NCBI GenBank assembly: GCA_907165135.1
Contig: OU015569.1
Span: 558,001 to 622,000, forward strand
Source of the DNA: Oikopleura dioica
Lineage: Eukaryota > Chordata > Appendicularia > Copelata > Oikopleuridae
DNA length: 64,000 bases
Direction of reading: 5' to 3'
The notes under the pieces were generated by a model, which was not told the DNA's origin, did not search any database, and saw only the letters and a program-made list of their open reading frames with translations. Shown piece after piece: positions 47,142 to 61,136 of the stretch. Each line of letters begins with the position of its first letter. Positions within the stretch are counted from its first letter, which is position 1. Both the position numbers and the translations under genes were made by a program.

Positions 47142-50100
47142 TTATTTATTTCGCTGGAAAATGATTGTTTGTCCGTGTTTAGTGAGATTGAATTCGTGAA
47201 CAGAGCAGAGTCGATGAAGCTTCTCGTCGCTGGAGTCGCGAAAACCCTCGATCTCGAATCTTGGCATTTGAGTTGTGTTTCCATTTTTACATGACGATTT
47301 TGCACTTTTTACATTTTGCTGCGCGTCGTCCGAGTCCGTGTCTTCGTAATACGGCTCGATCACGTGGTTGTTTTGCACCGACTCCTGAATTCAAGCCATA
47401 AGTCATCTATCTTGGTGTTGTAGTTACCGCTTTCTGCTGGGGAATCGAGCAAGAACAGCATGTTCTTTTTGGCAAATGACTTCTGATGGAGGAGTGGTAC
47501 CACTCTTTTCCGACGCGACGTAGATCCCCACGAGTGAAGGCGTAGATGATCGGATTCGCAATGGCGGAAACACTGGCGAACACCTAAACAAGGTAACAAA
47601 CCAGTTTTCTACTCAGGTGGCCGCTGAGCTCGGCAACCTGAGTCAGGCTTTGAAGAGCGAAAATGAAAAGCCGCGTAGCAACACAATCACTCTTATGTAC
47701 TTGAAAATCTTGGCGAAGCCGCTTTGCGGCTTCGTTTTCAAAAGCCGCTACGCAGCTTTTCACTTTCGCTCTTATTGGGATCTTAGATTCGTTAGACTCC
47801 CTCGTCCCCTAAGGTCACTTGCTTATCTAGATCGAGCTTTGCTCGGTCGCCGCCGTGTATTTCTCTTCATTCGGTAATTCACGCAGTTCGTGAATTAACC
47901 TCTATTTTACTCCAGCTCGAAATACAGACGTCAAAGATACTTTACTCGTTTTCTTCACTCGTCCAGATATAGAGAGCAGGCAAACTACGCTAGAAGTGGG
48001 AGATTCAGCAGAAGCTAGGATCCCTTCAGTGGTATCAGAGTAGTCCCGTTGGAGAAAAGGTAAATTTTCCGCCATCGACAACCGAAGTTTCGCAACTTGG
48101 ACGCTGATTGGCCGTCAGCGGAGTCGAGGGGAACCGAATCACCAACCGCCACCGCGCCGCCGGAGAAACTCCACTCAGAGAATTTTCCGCGCCGCACCAC
48201 ACCAACACCACCCCGAGCGAGCGCCACCACACGAGCGCCACCACGACCCACGCGCCGAAAGTCGCGCCCACGCAACCACGCACGCACGCCGGGGAAAACC
48301 TAAAATACTGAGAAAAACATAATTCTTTCGCCACTTTTCACCAAAAATCGAGAGAAGTTTACGAAGAATCGACCCTTGGACCAGACCTTGAAATTTCGAC
48401 AATCGCTGGACAGAGAAATCGTCGGGCGTTTGCGCAAAAGGCACCTCAGCTCATCATATTGCGACTTTTAGTCGCAGTATTTTCTGAGGGCCTGAAAGGT
48501 AATCCAAGGCCCATAAACCCTTACTGCCGATATATTTCGAGCTATGGCGGCGAACAAATCACTGCTAGAAACCGTCACCGAAATAAGAAGCATAAACGAT
48601 CGAGTAAACTACCTCGAAGAACAAGTGCGAAATGACGAATCACTAAAGCCAAGCCTAGAGCCCTTGATCACAGAAAGCAGAGTAAAATTAGAACAGCTCA
48701 GTACAACGCTTCTTACCTGCGAGCTCGATCAAGGAAAAGACTCTACGAATGCGACAATGAGAGAAGAAGCATGGGTGGCCACTACCTGGTCTCGTCACGT
48801 CCAAGACTTGCCGAAGCTGGACGCCGCATGCAACACATCTTTCAACACCTTCTTGGGCAGAGCCGACATTTATCACCGCGCCTACGTCCGCGACAGACCT
48901 TCACGTGAACAGCCTTTCATCGCAGCAGTGTACAGCCACTTCGACTTGAACATCGAACGCTCACTTGGAACCGAATTTCTGAATTGTCAAGACTGGAAAT
49001 CGGCCAAGGCGCTGCTAGAGAAATCATTCGCCGCGAAGAGTCACTACTTACTGAAGCTAAGCGAAGTTTTCGACGTCGAATACGACCATTCGAAGCCGTT
49101 TGCACACTACACCGCCAACGTCTTGCAAAAGATGAACGAGGCGAAGCAAGCGACTTTGAACTCTTACCGACAAGAGAAGTCAGCCGACGCCGGGGTCGAT
49201 GAAATATTTGACATATTCTCGACGATGATGCTGTACTTGAATCTTAGGAAAGAAGAACCAGACGTTTTCAACGCAATCCTTCCAAGCCTATCAAAAGTTT
49301 ACGATATCAACGAACTCTGCCGTCTCGCCCAATCCACAAGACAGAATCGAGTTGACAGCGCGACCGTCTCCCAGCACTTCAACAGAAATAAGAACAAAAA
49401 GAAGAAGAATGCTAAGCGCGCCAGCAACGATTCTAAGGATGGGAAAGACGATAAACAACCAGAATCCAAGAAGATAAATACGACTAAGAACGTTGAAGAT
49501 TTCCAACCATTCGACGTTCACTTTTACACAGTGAAGAAGAAGCGACCAGGAAAGGCTTATTTCGCTTCGGCTACCATCATTACGGGCTCTAAAAGTTTTG
49601 ACGTATCGATGGAAGTCGACAGCGGAGCCGAGTCCTCCTGTCTGTCCGCTGCTTACGTTCCCGACGAATTTCTCCAGATGCTGAAGCCCTGTCCCTTCAA
49701 GGTCACCGGTTTCAGCCCAAATATTCCCGCCGAGCAGCCGATGGGTATCCTTCCCTGCCGCTTATCATTCAATGGTGGCCCTGCATTCTCCCTGAATCTC
49801 ACCATTATGCCAGGCAGTAAATACCCAAGTCTACTGGGCCGCGATATACTAGAGAATGCGATGACGGACAGCTTCACAGTCGACAATAAGAATCGTACTC
49901 TCTCATTTTGCTACAACGAAGCCTTCACACAAACTGAGACTCAAGTGGTGAAGCTGGACGGAGTGAAGCGGACCAAAATCAAGAAATACTTGACTACTAG
50001 ATCAGCGGTCAAGGATAGCGATCGATCCCGCACTCAACCGCCACCAAAAGTCCCAAAGCTGGACGCACCTAACAAGAACGCAGCCAGGTGCCCCATTCAG

Positions 50101-53100
50101 CTAGCGAAGCAAAAACTCGGAATTACCCTACCAGCAAACGCCGACCCGGGGCAAAAGAAGGTGGTCGCCGAGCTGTGTTTGGAATTCGACGACAGATTCG
50201 GCTGCGACGGTCAAAAAATGGGTGAATTCCCGTTCGAGATCGAAATCCCGACTGATGGTACGAGTCGAAACATCAGTCAACACCCGATTCCGCAAGCTTT
50301 TCATGGTCAGGTCAGCGATCACATCTCCGAACTGCTCGAAACGAAAATAATAGAAGAGATCAAAGACCAGAAAGGGTTTAACAGCCCGGTATTGCCTATT
50401 CCTAAGAAATCTGGGGAAATGCGCTTCTGCATCAACTACAAAAACAGCCTGAACAAATGCCTCTCCGACAAATCCGACCCTTACCATCTCCCAAGCATGG
50501 AGGATACGATTGCGAACATTGGACCGGGCAATAAGTTTTTCGCCACAGTTGATCTACGAAGTGGATATTGGCAGTGCCCTGTAAAGAAAAGCGACAGGTA
50601 CAAGACTTCCTTCCAGTGGGGTGGGAAATCTTACGCCTTCTGCAGACTACCATTCGGTTATCGATGCTCGGGGAATATATTCTCGCGCGTCGTAAACACA
50701 ATTCTCGACTCAAGCCCCACCAGGAAAAAGATGCTTTCTTATATCGATGACATAGTGTGTTTTGGGAAGACTTTCAGCTGCTATTACAACACTCTCCGAA
50801 ACCTATTCATCGCGCTCCGCAAGTTTAACGCTAAACTCAAGGGCGAAAAGTGCTCTTTCCTACAATCCGAAGCTCACTTTTTGGGCCGAATCATCAACGA
50901 AGATGGAATCAAACCGGACCCTGCGCAAGTCTCCGCTCTTCGTCAGATGAAACCCCCACGCTCCCAAAAGGAGTTAGCTTCATTAATCGGGTCATTGAAT
51001 TGGATCCGAGGTTTTCTAGAAACGAAAATGGGCGAAGCTATTTCATCCGGTTGCTTCTCGAGCAGAATGAAGCCCATAAACGATGTTCGAAATTCGGCGA
51101 ACGAAACAAATTGTTTCAAGTGGACCAAAGAAGCGGATTTGGCGCTCAAGGAAATTCAACGACGACTCTCCGAGACTCCAGTCATAAGTTTTCCTAACTT
51201 TGACGAGTCTTTTCATCTCTACACAGACGCGAGCCTGTACGCAGCGGGTGGCGTCCTGCTACAAGAGTATGGCGGGAGAGTGCACCTAGTAAGCGCGATT
51301 TCCCACACCTTCAACAAAGCTGAAAGAAAATGGAACACTTCAGAAAAGGAAATGTTTAGCATTGTCTGGTGCTGCGAGCGACTGGAAAAGCTCCTGAAAG
51401 GTAGATTCTTTCAGATTCACACAGACCACCGATCTTTGATCTTCCTACACAAAAAGAAGTTCAAGAATTCTAAAATAAGCCGATGGCAAAGCCGATTGGA
51501 AGAATTCGATTTTCACATTGTCTACATCAAGGGATCAGAAAATCAATTCGCCGACTTTATGAGCCGCAGACCTGGCGAGGACGACAAATCACTTGGATAC
51601 GACTCTGAGTTTCCCGTTGGTCGCGAGTACGAAATCGACAAGAATTCACCAGTACGTGTCTTCGTCCCTTTCTGGAACGAAAATCAGTTTCCGGAGAAAA
51701 TCACTTTATCAGAGGTGAAGATACATAAGGTAAACGTCAAGGCTATCGCGGCGCCAATGGAGATTCCGTTGGTGTCAGCGAATTATAATAACATTCTGGA
51801 CTATCAAAGGGAGGACTCTGCTCTGAGTGCAATCATCACTTTTCTGGAATCTGGTAAGGAGCCACTGGACATAAAATCGCTGGTGAAGGACTCCGACCAC
51901 CGACAATCGTCTCTACTCAAGATGGAAAAAGCTCTGTTCCTGGATAACACTACCGGGTGCTTGATGTGTCAATTCAAATCTGGCGCGCGGGCGGTGGTAC
52001 CGGAAGCGGTAAAAAGTCACTTTCTCTTTCTAGCTCACGACTTGTCCGGTCATCTGGGCGAGCCGCGGACTTTAGAGCGATTAGAGGACGTTTGGTGGCC
52101 TTCATTTCAAGACGATGTTTCTAACTACGTCCACAGCTGCGTCCCTTGCCTACGCAGAAAAGGATCTGCTGGAACTCGTACCAAACCGCCACTTGGAACC
52201 CTTCGTCGTGGAAAAACAGCTGGCGAATCGATTCAGATCGATTTCGCTTGTATGCCTCCCGCTGGCGGATTCAAGTATTATTTGGTGGTGGCGGACACTT
52301 TCTCTCGCTACACTTGGTGCATTCCGACGCGGTCCGACACTGCTATCTGCGCTGCAAAAGCGCTCATCTACAAGGTCTTCCTTCCCATGGATTTCTTGCC
52401 GAAACATCTACACAGTGACAGAGGTACCCACTTCTGCGCAAGCGTGATTGACGAAATGTGTAAGCTTAACCAGATAAAACATACAATAAGTACCGCATTT
52501 CACCCTCAATCAAACGCTTTCGCAGAAAGAGCGAATCGGACTATCAAAAACAGTCTATTCTGCATGGTCAACTCATCTTCCGGTCGAAAAACTTGGGCCG
52601 ACTGCGTTCCCCACGTGATGCGCGCGCTCAATAGTGTGAAAAACAAAAGCACGAAAATTTCACCGCGAGAAGTTTGGTTTGGCCGAAAAAGTACTTTCAC
52701 CCACTCTACTGGCGCAGAAATGACAGCGGAAACACCTCAGGTGTTTGGTCTCAATGTGGGAGCTTTAGCGAAATCGGCGGAAGCCATTGTGAAAACTGCG
52801 ATGGAAGCTGCTGACCGAGCCATGGAGCACAGGCTGAAAAACGAGCCTAAGCCGAGACCAATCCCCGCTGGCGCTGTCGTGTACATTAAGCGAGAAAACC
52901 TGACCGACGCTAAAAGCAAGAAGGAACGCTGGGTAGGTCCCCTGAAAGCCGTTTCGAGCAACGACTGGGTCGTCATGGTCGAAGATAAAAAAGGACAACG
53001 TGATTTCATCCATCGAGAACACGTGGTTCACGCCGCAGAACGAAATCACGACTTACGCTGGATTGATTACTACGAGGCCGAGTACGTATTCCCACATTTA

Positions 53101-56100
53101 ACCGAAATCGTTAAGTCGAAAGTCCCACAAAAATCGCCTGTTCCTACTTCCAAACCGATGGAAAAGTCCGGGTCGAAGTCGCATGGGGGGAGGAAATCTT
53201 CTCAGGTCGCGTCGACTCCGATGGTTGCTATGGAAAAACCGCCAAGATCATCTCTATCACCTATTTTGGAAAGTAGACGCCGATTGGACATGGAAAATCT
53301 GGGAGATACAACCGCTACATCTATTTTGGACTCGTCGGTAGCTCCAGCCGAGCCGTCAGATCGCTGGTACTCTGGTGGTACTCTTTATGAAACTGCCGAG
53401 GACATGTCAGCTGATGCTACAGTGATTTCGGAGGTTGCTGCGCCCGACAATAGCCATATGTCAGTCGATAAACATAATTCAACAGTAGTTGAGGGCTCAG
53501 CAACTGAAAACAGCAAGAAAAGAACCCGTCCAAAGTCTTCACCAGATCGTCAATACTCAGCCGGCGCCGATCCGAATGCGACTTTAACCGAAGTTGGAGC
53601 AGCTCATCTCCCGAAACATACAAAACGAGCACACCGTGAAACGAGGCCCGTCGAACCTCTAAACATCGGCACAAACTCGGGTCAGTCATACGACTAAGCG
53701 CAAGTACTGCCCCACTCAGGTCCCCTATTCATCGACCGGGGCCTGAAAAGGTACGGAAATTATCACAGTTTACCGTCGCCGACGTATTTTGAGTTCTTCT
53801 ACATGTGCAGCTACTCCTTCATGTCATCACCGCTCGGACATCACGAAAACTTCGCATCTGATTCAAGCTTTTTCCCAAAAAGGGTTTTTAACGCGAATCA
53901 GACTGCCTCGACGTTTCGAACCTGCCATGTTACTCATCTTACGCTTATACTCCTGCAAAAATCACACACTTTGGCCTTAGAGGACGTTTCAGTCTCATGG
54001 GGGTATTGGGATCTTAGATTCGTTAGACTCCCTCGTCCCCTAAGGTCACTTGCTTATCTAGATCGAGCTTTGCTCGGTCGCCGCCGTGTATTTCTCTTCA
54101 TTCGGTAATTCACGCAGTTCGTGAATTAACCTCTATTTTACTCCAGCTCGAAATACAGACGTCAAAGATACTTTACTCGTTTTCTTCACTCGTCCAGATA
54201 TAGAGAGCAGGCAAACTACGCTAGAAGTGGGAGATTCAGCAGAAGCTAGGATCCCTTCACTCTTCAAAGCCTGACTCAGGTTTTCCACACAGGTTGCCGA
54301 GCACAAATAAGGAGAGAATACCTGAGTAACGGAGTTCCAGTAGAACATCCAAGGCTGGTTTTTGTCGATCAAGAGCATGGAGAGCGTGAGCAAGTGATTG
54401 GGCGTCCAGGTGACGACGAAAGAAGCGATGACGCAGGCGATCATTCGGTTAACTCTTTTGCTCCTGCTCGCACTCGACGATTTCCTATTTTGAAAAGATT
54501 GAGTAACTACGGGAGAAACTCGAAAAAGGCGGCTTACTGCAAATTGGAGGCGGTTCTCCAAATGAAGGCGTAGCTCACAGTAATGATCAAAATCGGCAAA
54601 AGGAAACCCGTCACCATGCGTCCAATTAAGAAAATCTGCGACATCTTTCTCGATGAAAAGTCCCAAACGCATCGCGAGTACTGGATCGTTTCTGTGGCGA
54701 GCAGATCGCAGTTGTTCGAACTTGTCTGGTTGAAATCGTCGGTTGAGTCGTCTTCGCGGCAGTATTTGACTGGGTCGTACTTGTAGATCATTTTTGTGCG
54801 GAAGAAGATTGCTGAAATATGGATTGAGGGGCGAAATTGCAGAAACTAATCCGTACCTTGACTAGACAGGCCCAAAGAAAAAGTCCAGGCGATTAAGGCC
54901 AGAAGCCAGCCATATGTGATCGTCCTGATTTTCCTCGCTTAGAGTGGGCTACCAATTCATTTCAACCCTTTTTATTCGGTCTAAAGCAATTTTGAAAGTG
55001 TATTTTTGGATTACCAATAAGATTGCTGTATTTGGCCTGCCGGCCAATCAAAACCCTGATCCACAAAATCACTTCCATAAATTGGTTTAACCCTTTTTAT
55101 TTTAACTAACAACTTGATTTGGAAAGCCCTATTGACTTGTATTGGATGGCAGACTGCGATGTACCGGTCTATGCTCATAATCGACAAGAAGTAGACCGAG
55201 CCGTAGAGGTTGAGCAGCGATATTCCAGAAAAGACCTTGCAGGCGGCGTTGCCGAGATTCCAGCGACGCAGGCGAAAGAGATCTGATGGCAAGTCACGAT
55301 TTAAGTTCTCGGCGAATTAATCTTGCTAAAATCGAGGACCTTAGCATTCGCCCAAATGGGCAGTCTGTGTTGGCTTTGATCTTCTCCTGTAAATAACTAC
55401 TGTACATTAATAATAATGCTTACACATGTAAATGGGTATAAATGATGCGCCTTCATCCATTTTTAAGGTCGCTTCGTTGTTTTCAAAAGCGATAACTCGA
55501 GAAATTATCAAAGCCCTTGCCCAAGACAGTACAGAAAGTCGGCCGCGGACAGATTCAAAATCTCGCCTGAATTGTAAATTGCTCGATTAGACACACACTG
55601 AGCTGTAGATAGAGCGTTACTGCCGTTTAGTTCTCCTTCTCAAGTGCAATACCACAGCGTTGAAAATTTAATTGGACGAATTCAATTCCGAATCAATTAA
55701 AAATGGACTCAGATATGTACTGAAACGGTCCCGCAGGTTCACCCTCTTCCGCCCTTTTTTACTGTTTCTTTTCTTCTTTTGAGTTTAAATCTGGCTTTAA
55801 TTCATTAGCGCCTTAAAAACATATGGGGGTCTTATGCTGCTGGCCAAGCTGATTTTGACACTAAAAAGCGATAATAAAGAATTAGTTTCACGCTCAAGTT
55901 AGAATGTCAATAACGCAAAAAGCCTGCAGCAGAAAGGAGCAATAGTGATTATCCGGAATCACGCAGTGGAAAATGCACTCTAAGACGAAGTAAGCTAATC
56001 CAGCTGGTTAAGAAATGTACAATCCCTTTCAAAATGTCAACCGCCGTCTTGAGCCCTCGCTTGAGCATCAGCGCGATAATTAGTAGATTGCCGACGACTC

Positions 56101-56621
56101 CGAGTATGCTGATAATTGCCAGGTCAAGGTTGAGCAAACTTTACTTTTGACACTTGCAAGTACAGTAAATATGCACTTGGGAAGATTCATGTTGAGTCTT
56201 GGAAAAAGTCTTGGAGGGGCTGACTTTTTCAAATAAAATAAAGTGCGAAAAAGTTTTTTTATCTTAGTCAGAGATTGATTTTGACCAAGATTCTGAGAAT
56301 TCTCTCCATAAAAATTTTTTTAAATCGATAATTAAACGTTAAGTAATTTCTAATTAATGTAATAATAGTGTCAAATTAATAGTGTAAAATAAATTCTAAT
56401 CGAAATCTTGGTCGAAATATTTCTGATGGCAAATTTGCGTAACCTTGGCATAAAGAATCGGGGCAACAAAATTGTCCAGCAGTTGCCCTTCATCGCTGAT
56501 TTGAATTTCGATATTGCGAGTTTTTGAAGATATTTGACACGGAGTTTCTTAAAATTGGAAATCCATGCCTGGGTATTTGATTCTTGTCGATATATCTTAT
56601 GTTCTCTAATGCGTCTCCCAT
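47142..56621 (-). CDS. Rhodopsin-class GPCR, peptide-receptor type
   Basis: Seven-helix receptor. Exon pieces from the start: 56569-56621 (MGDALENIRYIDKNQIP, tentative), about 56020-56138 (TM1, LGVVGNLLIIALMLKRG), about 55515-55570 (TM2, LNLSAADFLYCLG), a small piece near 55340-55365, about 55120-55270 (TM3 with SIDRYIAVCHP), 54857-54937 (TM4), 54538-54811 (long loop 2 with several Cys, then TM5), 54322-54484 (TM6, VVTWTPNHLL), 47428-47583 (TM7, NPIIYAF, then a Cys-rich CCSCS that may be palmitoylated) and 47142-47384 (tail). Conserved DRY and NPxxY are present; TM6 has TWTP where CWxP is usual. Somatostatin/opioid/galanin-type receptors are the closest in style. The TM6-TM7 intron (47,584-54,321) holds a retrotransposon. 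Exons near 55 kb are poorly resolved. Confidence 0.78.
47774..48028 (+). repeat. Left LTR
   Basis: Begins ATTGGGATCTTAG and ends GATCCCTTCA. It includes an inverted-type ATTCACGCAGTTCGTGAAT palindrome at about 47,876-47,894. Identical by eye to the right copy. Confidence 0.95.
48030..48044 (+). promoter_or_regulatory. tRNA primer-binding site
   Basis: TGGTATCAGAGTAG starts one base after the LTR. TGGTA(T/G)CAGAG is the pattern expected for priming by an initiator-methionine tRNA 3' end; the exact tRNA cannot be confirmed here. Confidence 0.7.
48544..53697 (+). CDS. Gag-pol polyprotein of the LTR retrotransposon, 1717 residues
   Basis: A single uninterrupted frame, with no frameshift or stop between gag and pol. 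Residues 1 to about 330 are gag-like (helical, then a Lys-rich segment KNKKKKNAKRAS at about 280-300); I see no CCHC zinc knuckle, so the basic stretch may bind RNA instead. The aspartic protease has VDSGAESS at about 358-364. Reverse transcriptase has ATVDLRSGYWQ and the active-site YIDD at 733-736. RNase H has LYTDASLYAAGG at about 893. Integrase has an HHCC zinc finger (AHDLSGHLGE ... SCVPCLRR) and the DDE residues in QIDFAC (about 1230), LHSDRGTHF (about 1288) and NAFAERANRT (about 1327). The Ser/Pro-rich C-terminal tail of about 200 residues has no recognised domain. Confidence 0.95.
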   Translation: MAANKSLLETVTEIRSINDRVNYLEEQVRNDESLKPSLEPLITESRVKLEQLSTTLLTCELDQGKDSTNATMREEAWVATTWSRHVQDLPKLDAACNTSFNTFLGRADIYHRAYVRDRPSREQPFIAAVYSHFDLNIERSLGTEFLNCQDWKSAKALLEKSFAAKSHYLLKLSEVFDVEYDHSKPFAHYTANVLQKMNEAKQATLNSYRQEKSADAGVDEIFDIFSTMMLYLNLRKEEPDVFNAILPSLSKVYDINELCRLAQSTRQNRVDSATVSQHFNRNKNKKKKNAKRASNDSKDGKDDKQPESKKINTTKNVEDFQPFDVHFYTVKKKRPGKAYFASATIITGSKSFDVSMEVDSGAESSCLSAAYVPDEFLQMLKPCPFKVTGFSPNIPAEQPMGILPCRLSFNGGPAFSLNLTIMPGSKYPSLLGRDILENAMTDSFTVDNKNRTLSFCYNEAFTQTETQVVKLDGVKRTKIKKYLTTRSAVKDSDRSRTQPPPKVPKLDAPNKNAARCPIQLAKQKLGITLPANADPGQKKVVAELCLEFDDRFGCDGQKMGEFPFEIEIPTDGTSRNISQHPIPQAFHGQVSDHISELLETKIIEEIKDQKGFNSPVLPIPKKSGEMRFCINYKNSLNKCLSDKSDPYHLPSMEDTIANIGPGNKFFATVDLRSGYWQCPVKKSDRYKTSFQWGGKSYAFCRLPFGYRCSGNIFSRVVNTILDSSPTRKKMLSYIDDIVCFGKTFSCYYNTLRNLFIALRKFNAKLKGEKCSFLQSEAHFLGRIINEDGIKPDPAQVSALRQMKPPRSQKELASLIGSLNWIRGFLETKMGEAISSGCFSSRMKPINDVRNSANETNCFKWTKEADLALKEIQRRLSETPVISFPNFDESFHLYTDASLYAAGGVLLQEYGGRVHLVSAISHTFNKAERKWNTSEKEMFSIVWCCERLEKLLKGRFFQIHTDHRSLIFLHKKKFKNSKISRWQSRLEEFDFHIVYIKGSENQFADFMSRRPGEDDKSLGYDSEFPVGREYEIDKNSPVRVFVPFWNENQFPEKITLSEVKIHKVNVKAIAAPMEIPLVSANYNNILDYQREDSALSAIITFLESGKEPLDIKSLVKDSDHRQSSLLKMEKALFLDNTTGCLMCQFKSGARAVVPEAVKSHFLFLAHDLSGHLGEPRTLERLEDVWWPSFQDDVSNYVHSCVPCLRRKGSAGTRTKPPLGTLRRGKTAGESIQIDFACMPPAGGFKYYLVVADTFSRYTWCIPTRSDTAICAAKALIYKVFLPMDFLPKHLHSDRGTHFCASVIDEMCKLNQIKHTISTAFHPQSNAFAERANRTIKNSLFCMVNSSSGRKTWADCVPHVMRALNSVKNKSTKISPREVWFGRKSTFTHSTGAEMTAETPQVFGLNVGALAKSAEAIVKTAMEAADRAMEHRLKNEPKPRPIPAGAVVYIKRENLTDAKSKKERWVGPLKAVSSNDWVVMVEDKKGQRDFIHREHVVHAAERNHDLRWIDYYEAEYVFPHLTEIVKSKVPQKSPVPTSKPMEKSGSKSHGGRKSSQVASTPMVAMEKPPRSSLSPILESRRRLDMENLGDTTATSILDSSVAPAEPSDRWYSGGTLYETAEDMSADATVISEVAAPDNSHMSVDKHNSTVVEGSATENSKKRTRPKSSPDRQYSAGADPNATLTEVGAAHLPKHTKRAHRETRPVEPLNIGTNSGQSYD
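53994..54004 (+). promoter_or_regulatory. Polypurine tract
   Basis: CATGGGGGT directly before the right LTR. It is short but in the expected place for plus-strand priming. Confidence 0.55.
54005..54259 (+). repeat. Right LTR
   Basis: 255 bp, the same length as the left LTR, with no difference seen on reading both side by side. Confidence 0.95.
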
Positions 56622-56662
56622 TGTTTCTCGCTTCTCTGCCAAAAAAAGGAAGAAACTCCTGC

Positions 56663-56872
56663 TAACTTCTCTTTTCCTTCTTCTGTTTCGGATGCGAGGA
56701 TAAGAATGAGAGCTTGCTCGAGCGCCCCCTACACTCGCCGCCGGGCAGTGCAAGAAAACGACTTGATGAAGATGCAGTAAAATGAGGAGTTATTTCGACT
56801 TTGCTGATAAAAGAAGTTGACTTACGGGCTAATAGCTATTCCCTTGTGCTTTTACTTGTCTCCCAGGGCTTC
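56663..56872. repeat. Direct repeat, first copy (upstream of the GPCR)
   Basis: Starts TAACTTCTCTTTTCC and runs to TTGTCTCCCAGGG. It matches 63,797-64,000 almost base for base (one T fewer in the second copy near the start). It covers the probable 5' region of the GPCR gene and holds no obvious reading frame. Confidence 0.9.
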
Positions 56873-57181
56873 TTTTTTGCATAAAAACCAGGCGAAGGAA
56901 AATACAGACAGAATAATGCATGCATCTCATGGAGGCTATTATTAATTCAATGAAATTCATCTCCAAGAAAAATAGATGTAACATCAAGATCGCATAAAAA
57001 ATAAAATATCTCCCCCGAAATTCGGGAGTTATTTCATTTTTCAGTTTTGGAAGTTTTAGAAGTGCGAATTGTTCTTTATTGCAAATGAATAGTTTTAAAT
57101 TTCATATTTAGATAGTAATAGTAGTTTTAAACAGAAACCAGCGTTGCACCAGGCCCGGAAAATCAAGAAAAAGAGTCGAGT

Positions 57182-60462
<3,281 letters not shown>

Positions 60463-60614
60463 TTCAACCTCTCTTTTTCTGGAGTTCTTACATTTGTCCG
60501 ATTCCGATTCCTTGGGCGAAAGTGGTCCTAACTTCACCGACGATGTGATTGTCGAGTATAACCTTCTTTTCGCCTTTCAATCGAGCTTTATGTTGATGAA
60601 AAATCAGAAGTTTG

Positions 60615-60755
60615 GAAAAGCCAGCCCCTCCGGCCACTTCCCCGCGGGGATTTGGCTGGAGGGGCTTTGTTTGGTCAATTTGGGCCCAAGGCTCTCCAAA
60701 CGTAAAAGCCCCTCCAGCCAAATCCCCGGGGAAGTGGCCAGAGGGGCTGGAAGAA
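60615..60755. repeat. GC-rich palindrome with about 45-bp arms
   Basis: CCAGCCCCTCCGGCCACTTC at about 60,620 and its complement GAAGTGGCCAGAGGGGCTGG at about 60,733 are arms of a near-perfect hairpin (also CCAGCCAAATCCCCGGGG). The loop holds TTTGGTCAATTTGGGCCCAA. It lies between the starts of PI4KB (minus) and the next plus-strand gene. Confidence 0.8.
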
Positions 60756-61136
60756 AAACGATCAACGCTAGAATAAAAATGCCAGAAGAGTGTATTTCTA
60801 TTCGAAACGGAGAATCTTTGCTTTACAATTCTTGTTCTTCCTTGATTTCAGTTTAAAAAACCGGAGCAAAAAAAACTTTTTTTTTGAGCCGAGATTCGCT
60901 TGATTTTTGCTCAGGTTCTCTATTCAGCGCTAGAATTGTGAGGGGCTTTTGTCAGAAGAAGACTGAGAGTTGAATGCTTTCTTGTTAGTTGCCTTGCTTG
61001 GCTTTTTGATCATTCCGTGTTTTTCCAGAAGTTTAGACGCTTCGCCGTCGCCGCCTTTTCGAGTCAAGCGCGGTTTTGCCCATTTCGATTTTCAAAAGTT
61101 TTTTCAGTTAGAGAATTTAAAAAAAAGAGAAGAAAA

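Larger units (their letters stand above)
47774..54259 (+). mobile_element. Intact Ty3/gypsy LTR retrotransposon
   Basis: A 6486-bp element with 255-bp LTRs, a primer-binding site next to the left LTR, one gag-pol reading frame and a purine-rich tract before the right LTR. It is flanked by a 5-bp target duplication CTCTT (47,769-47,773 and 54,260-54,264). The LTRs read identical to me, so insertion is recent and the family may still be active. Domain order protease-RT-RNase H-integrase marks Ty3/gypsy; tunicate Tor elements are the likely relatives. There is no envelope-type gene. It lies in the opposite orientation to its host GPCR gene, inside an intron. Confidence 0.95.
47622..54305. mobile_element. 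CTGAGTCAGG-family MITE split by the LTR element
   Basis: The left part, 47,622-47,773, starts GAGCTCGGCAACCTGAGTCA and contains the GCCGC core. The right part, 54,260-54,305, reads CTCTTCAAAGCCTGACTCAG and ends GGTTGCCGAGC. Joined across the insertion they form one ordinary MITE (GGCTTTGAAGAG on the left pairs with CTCTTCAAAGCC on the right), so the MITE is older than the retrotransposon. Confidence 0.9.

Noticed and set aside
48015-48334. Minus-strand open frames in the leader of the LTR element
   Set aside because: They lie in the 5' untranslated region of the element with no homology signal, and overlap GC-rich low-complexity sequence.
53698-54004. Envelope-like third gene in the LTR element
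   Set aside because: Only about 300 bp lies between the gag-pol stop and the right LTR, with no long frame.
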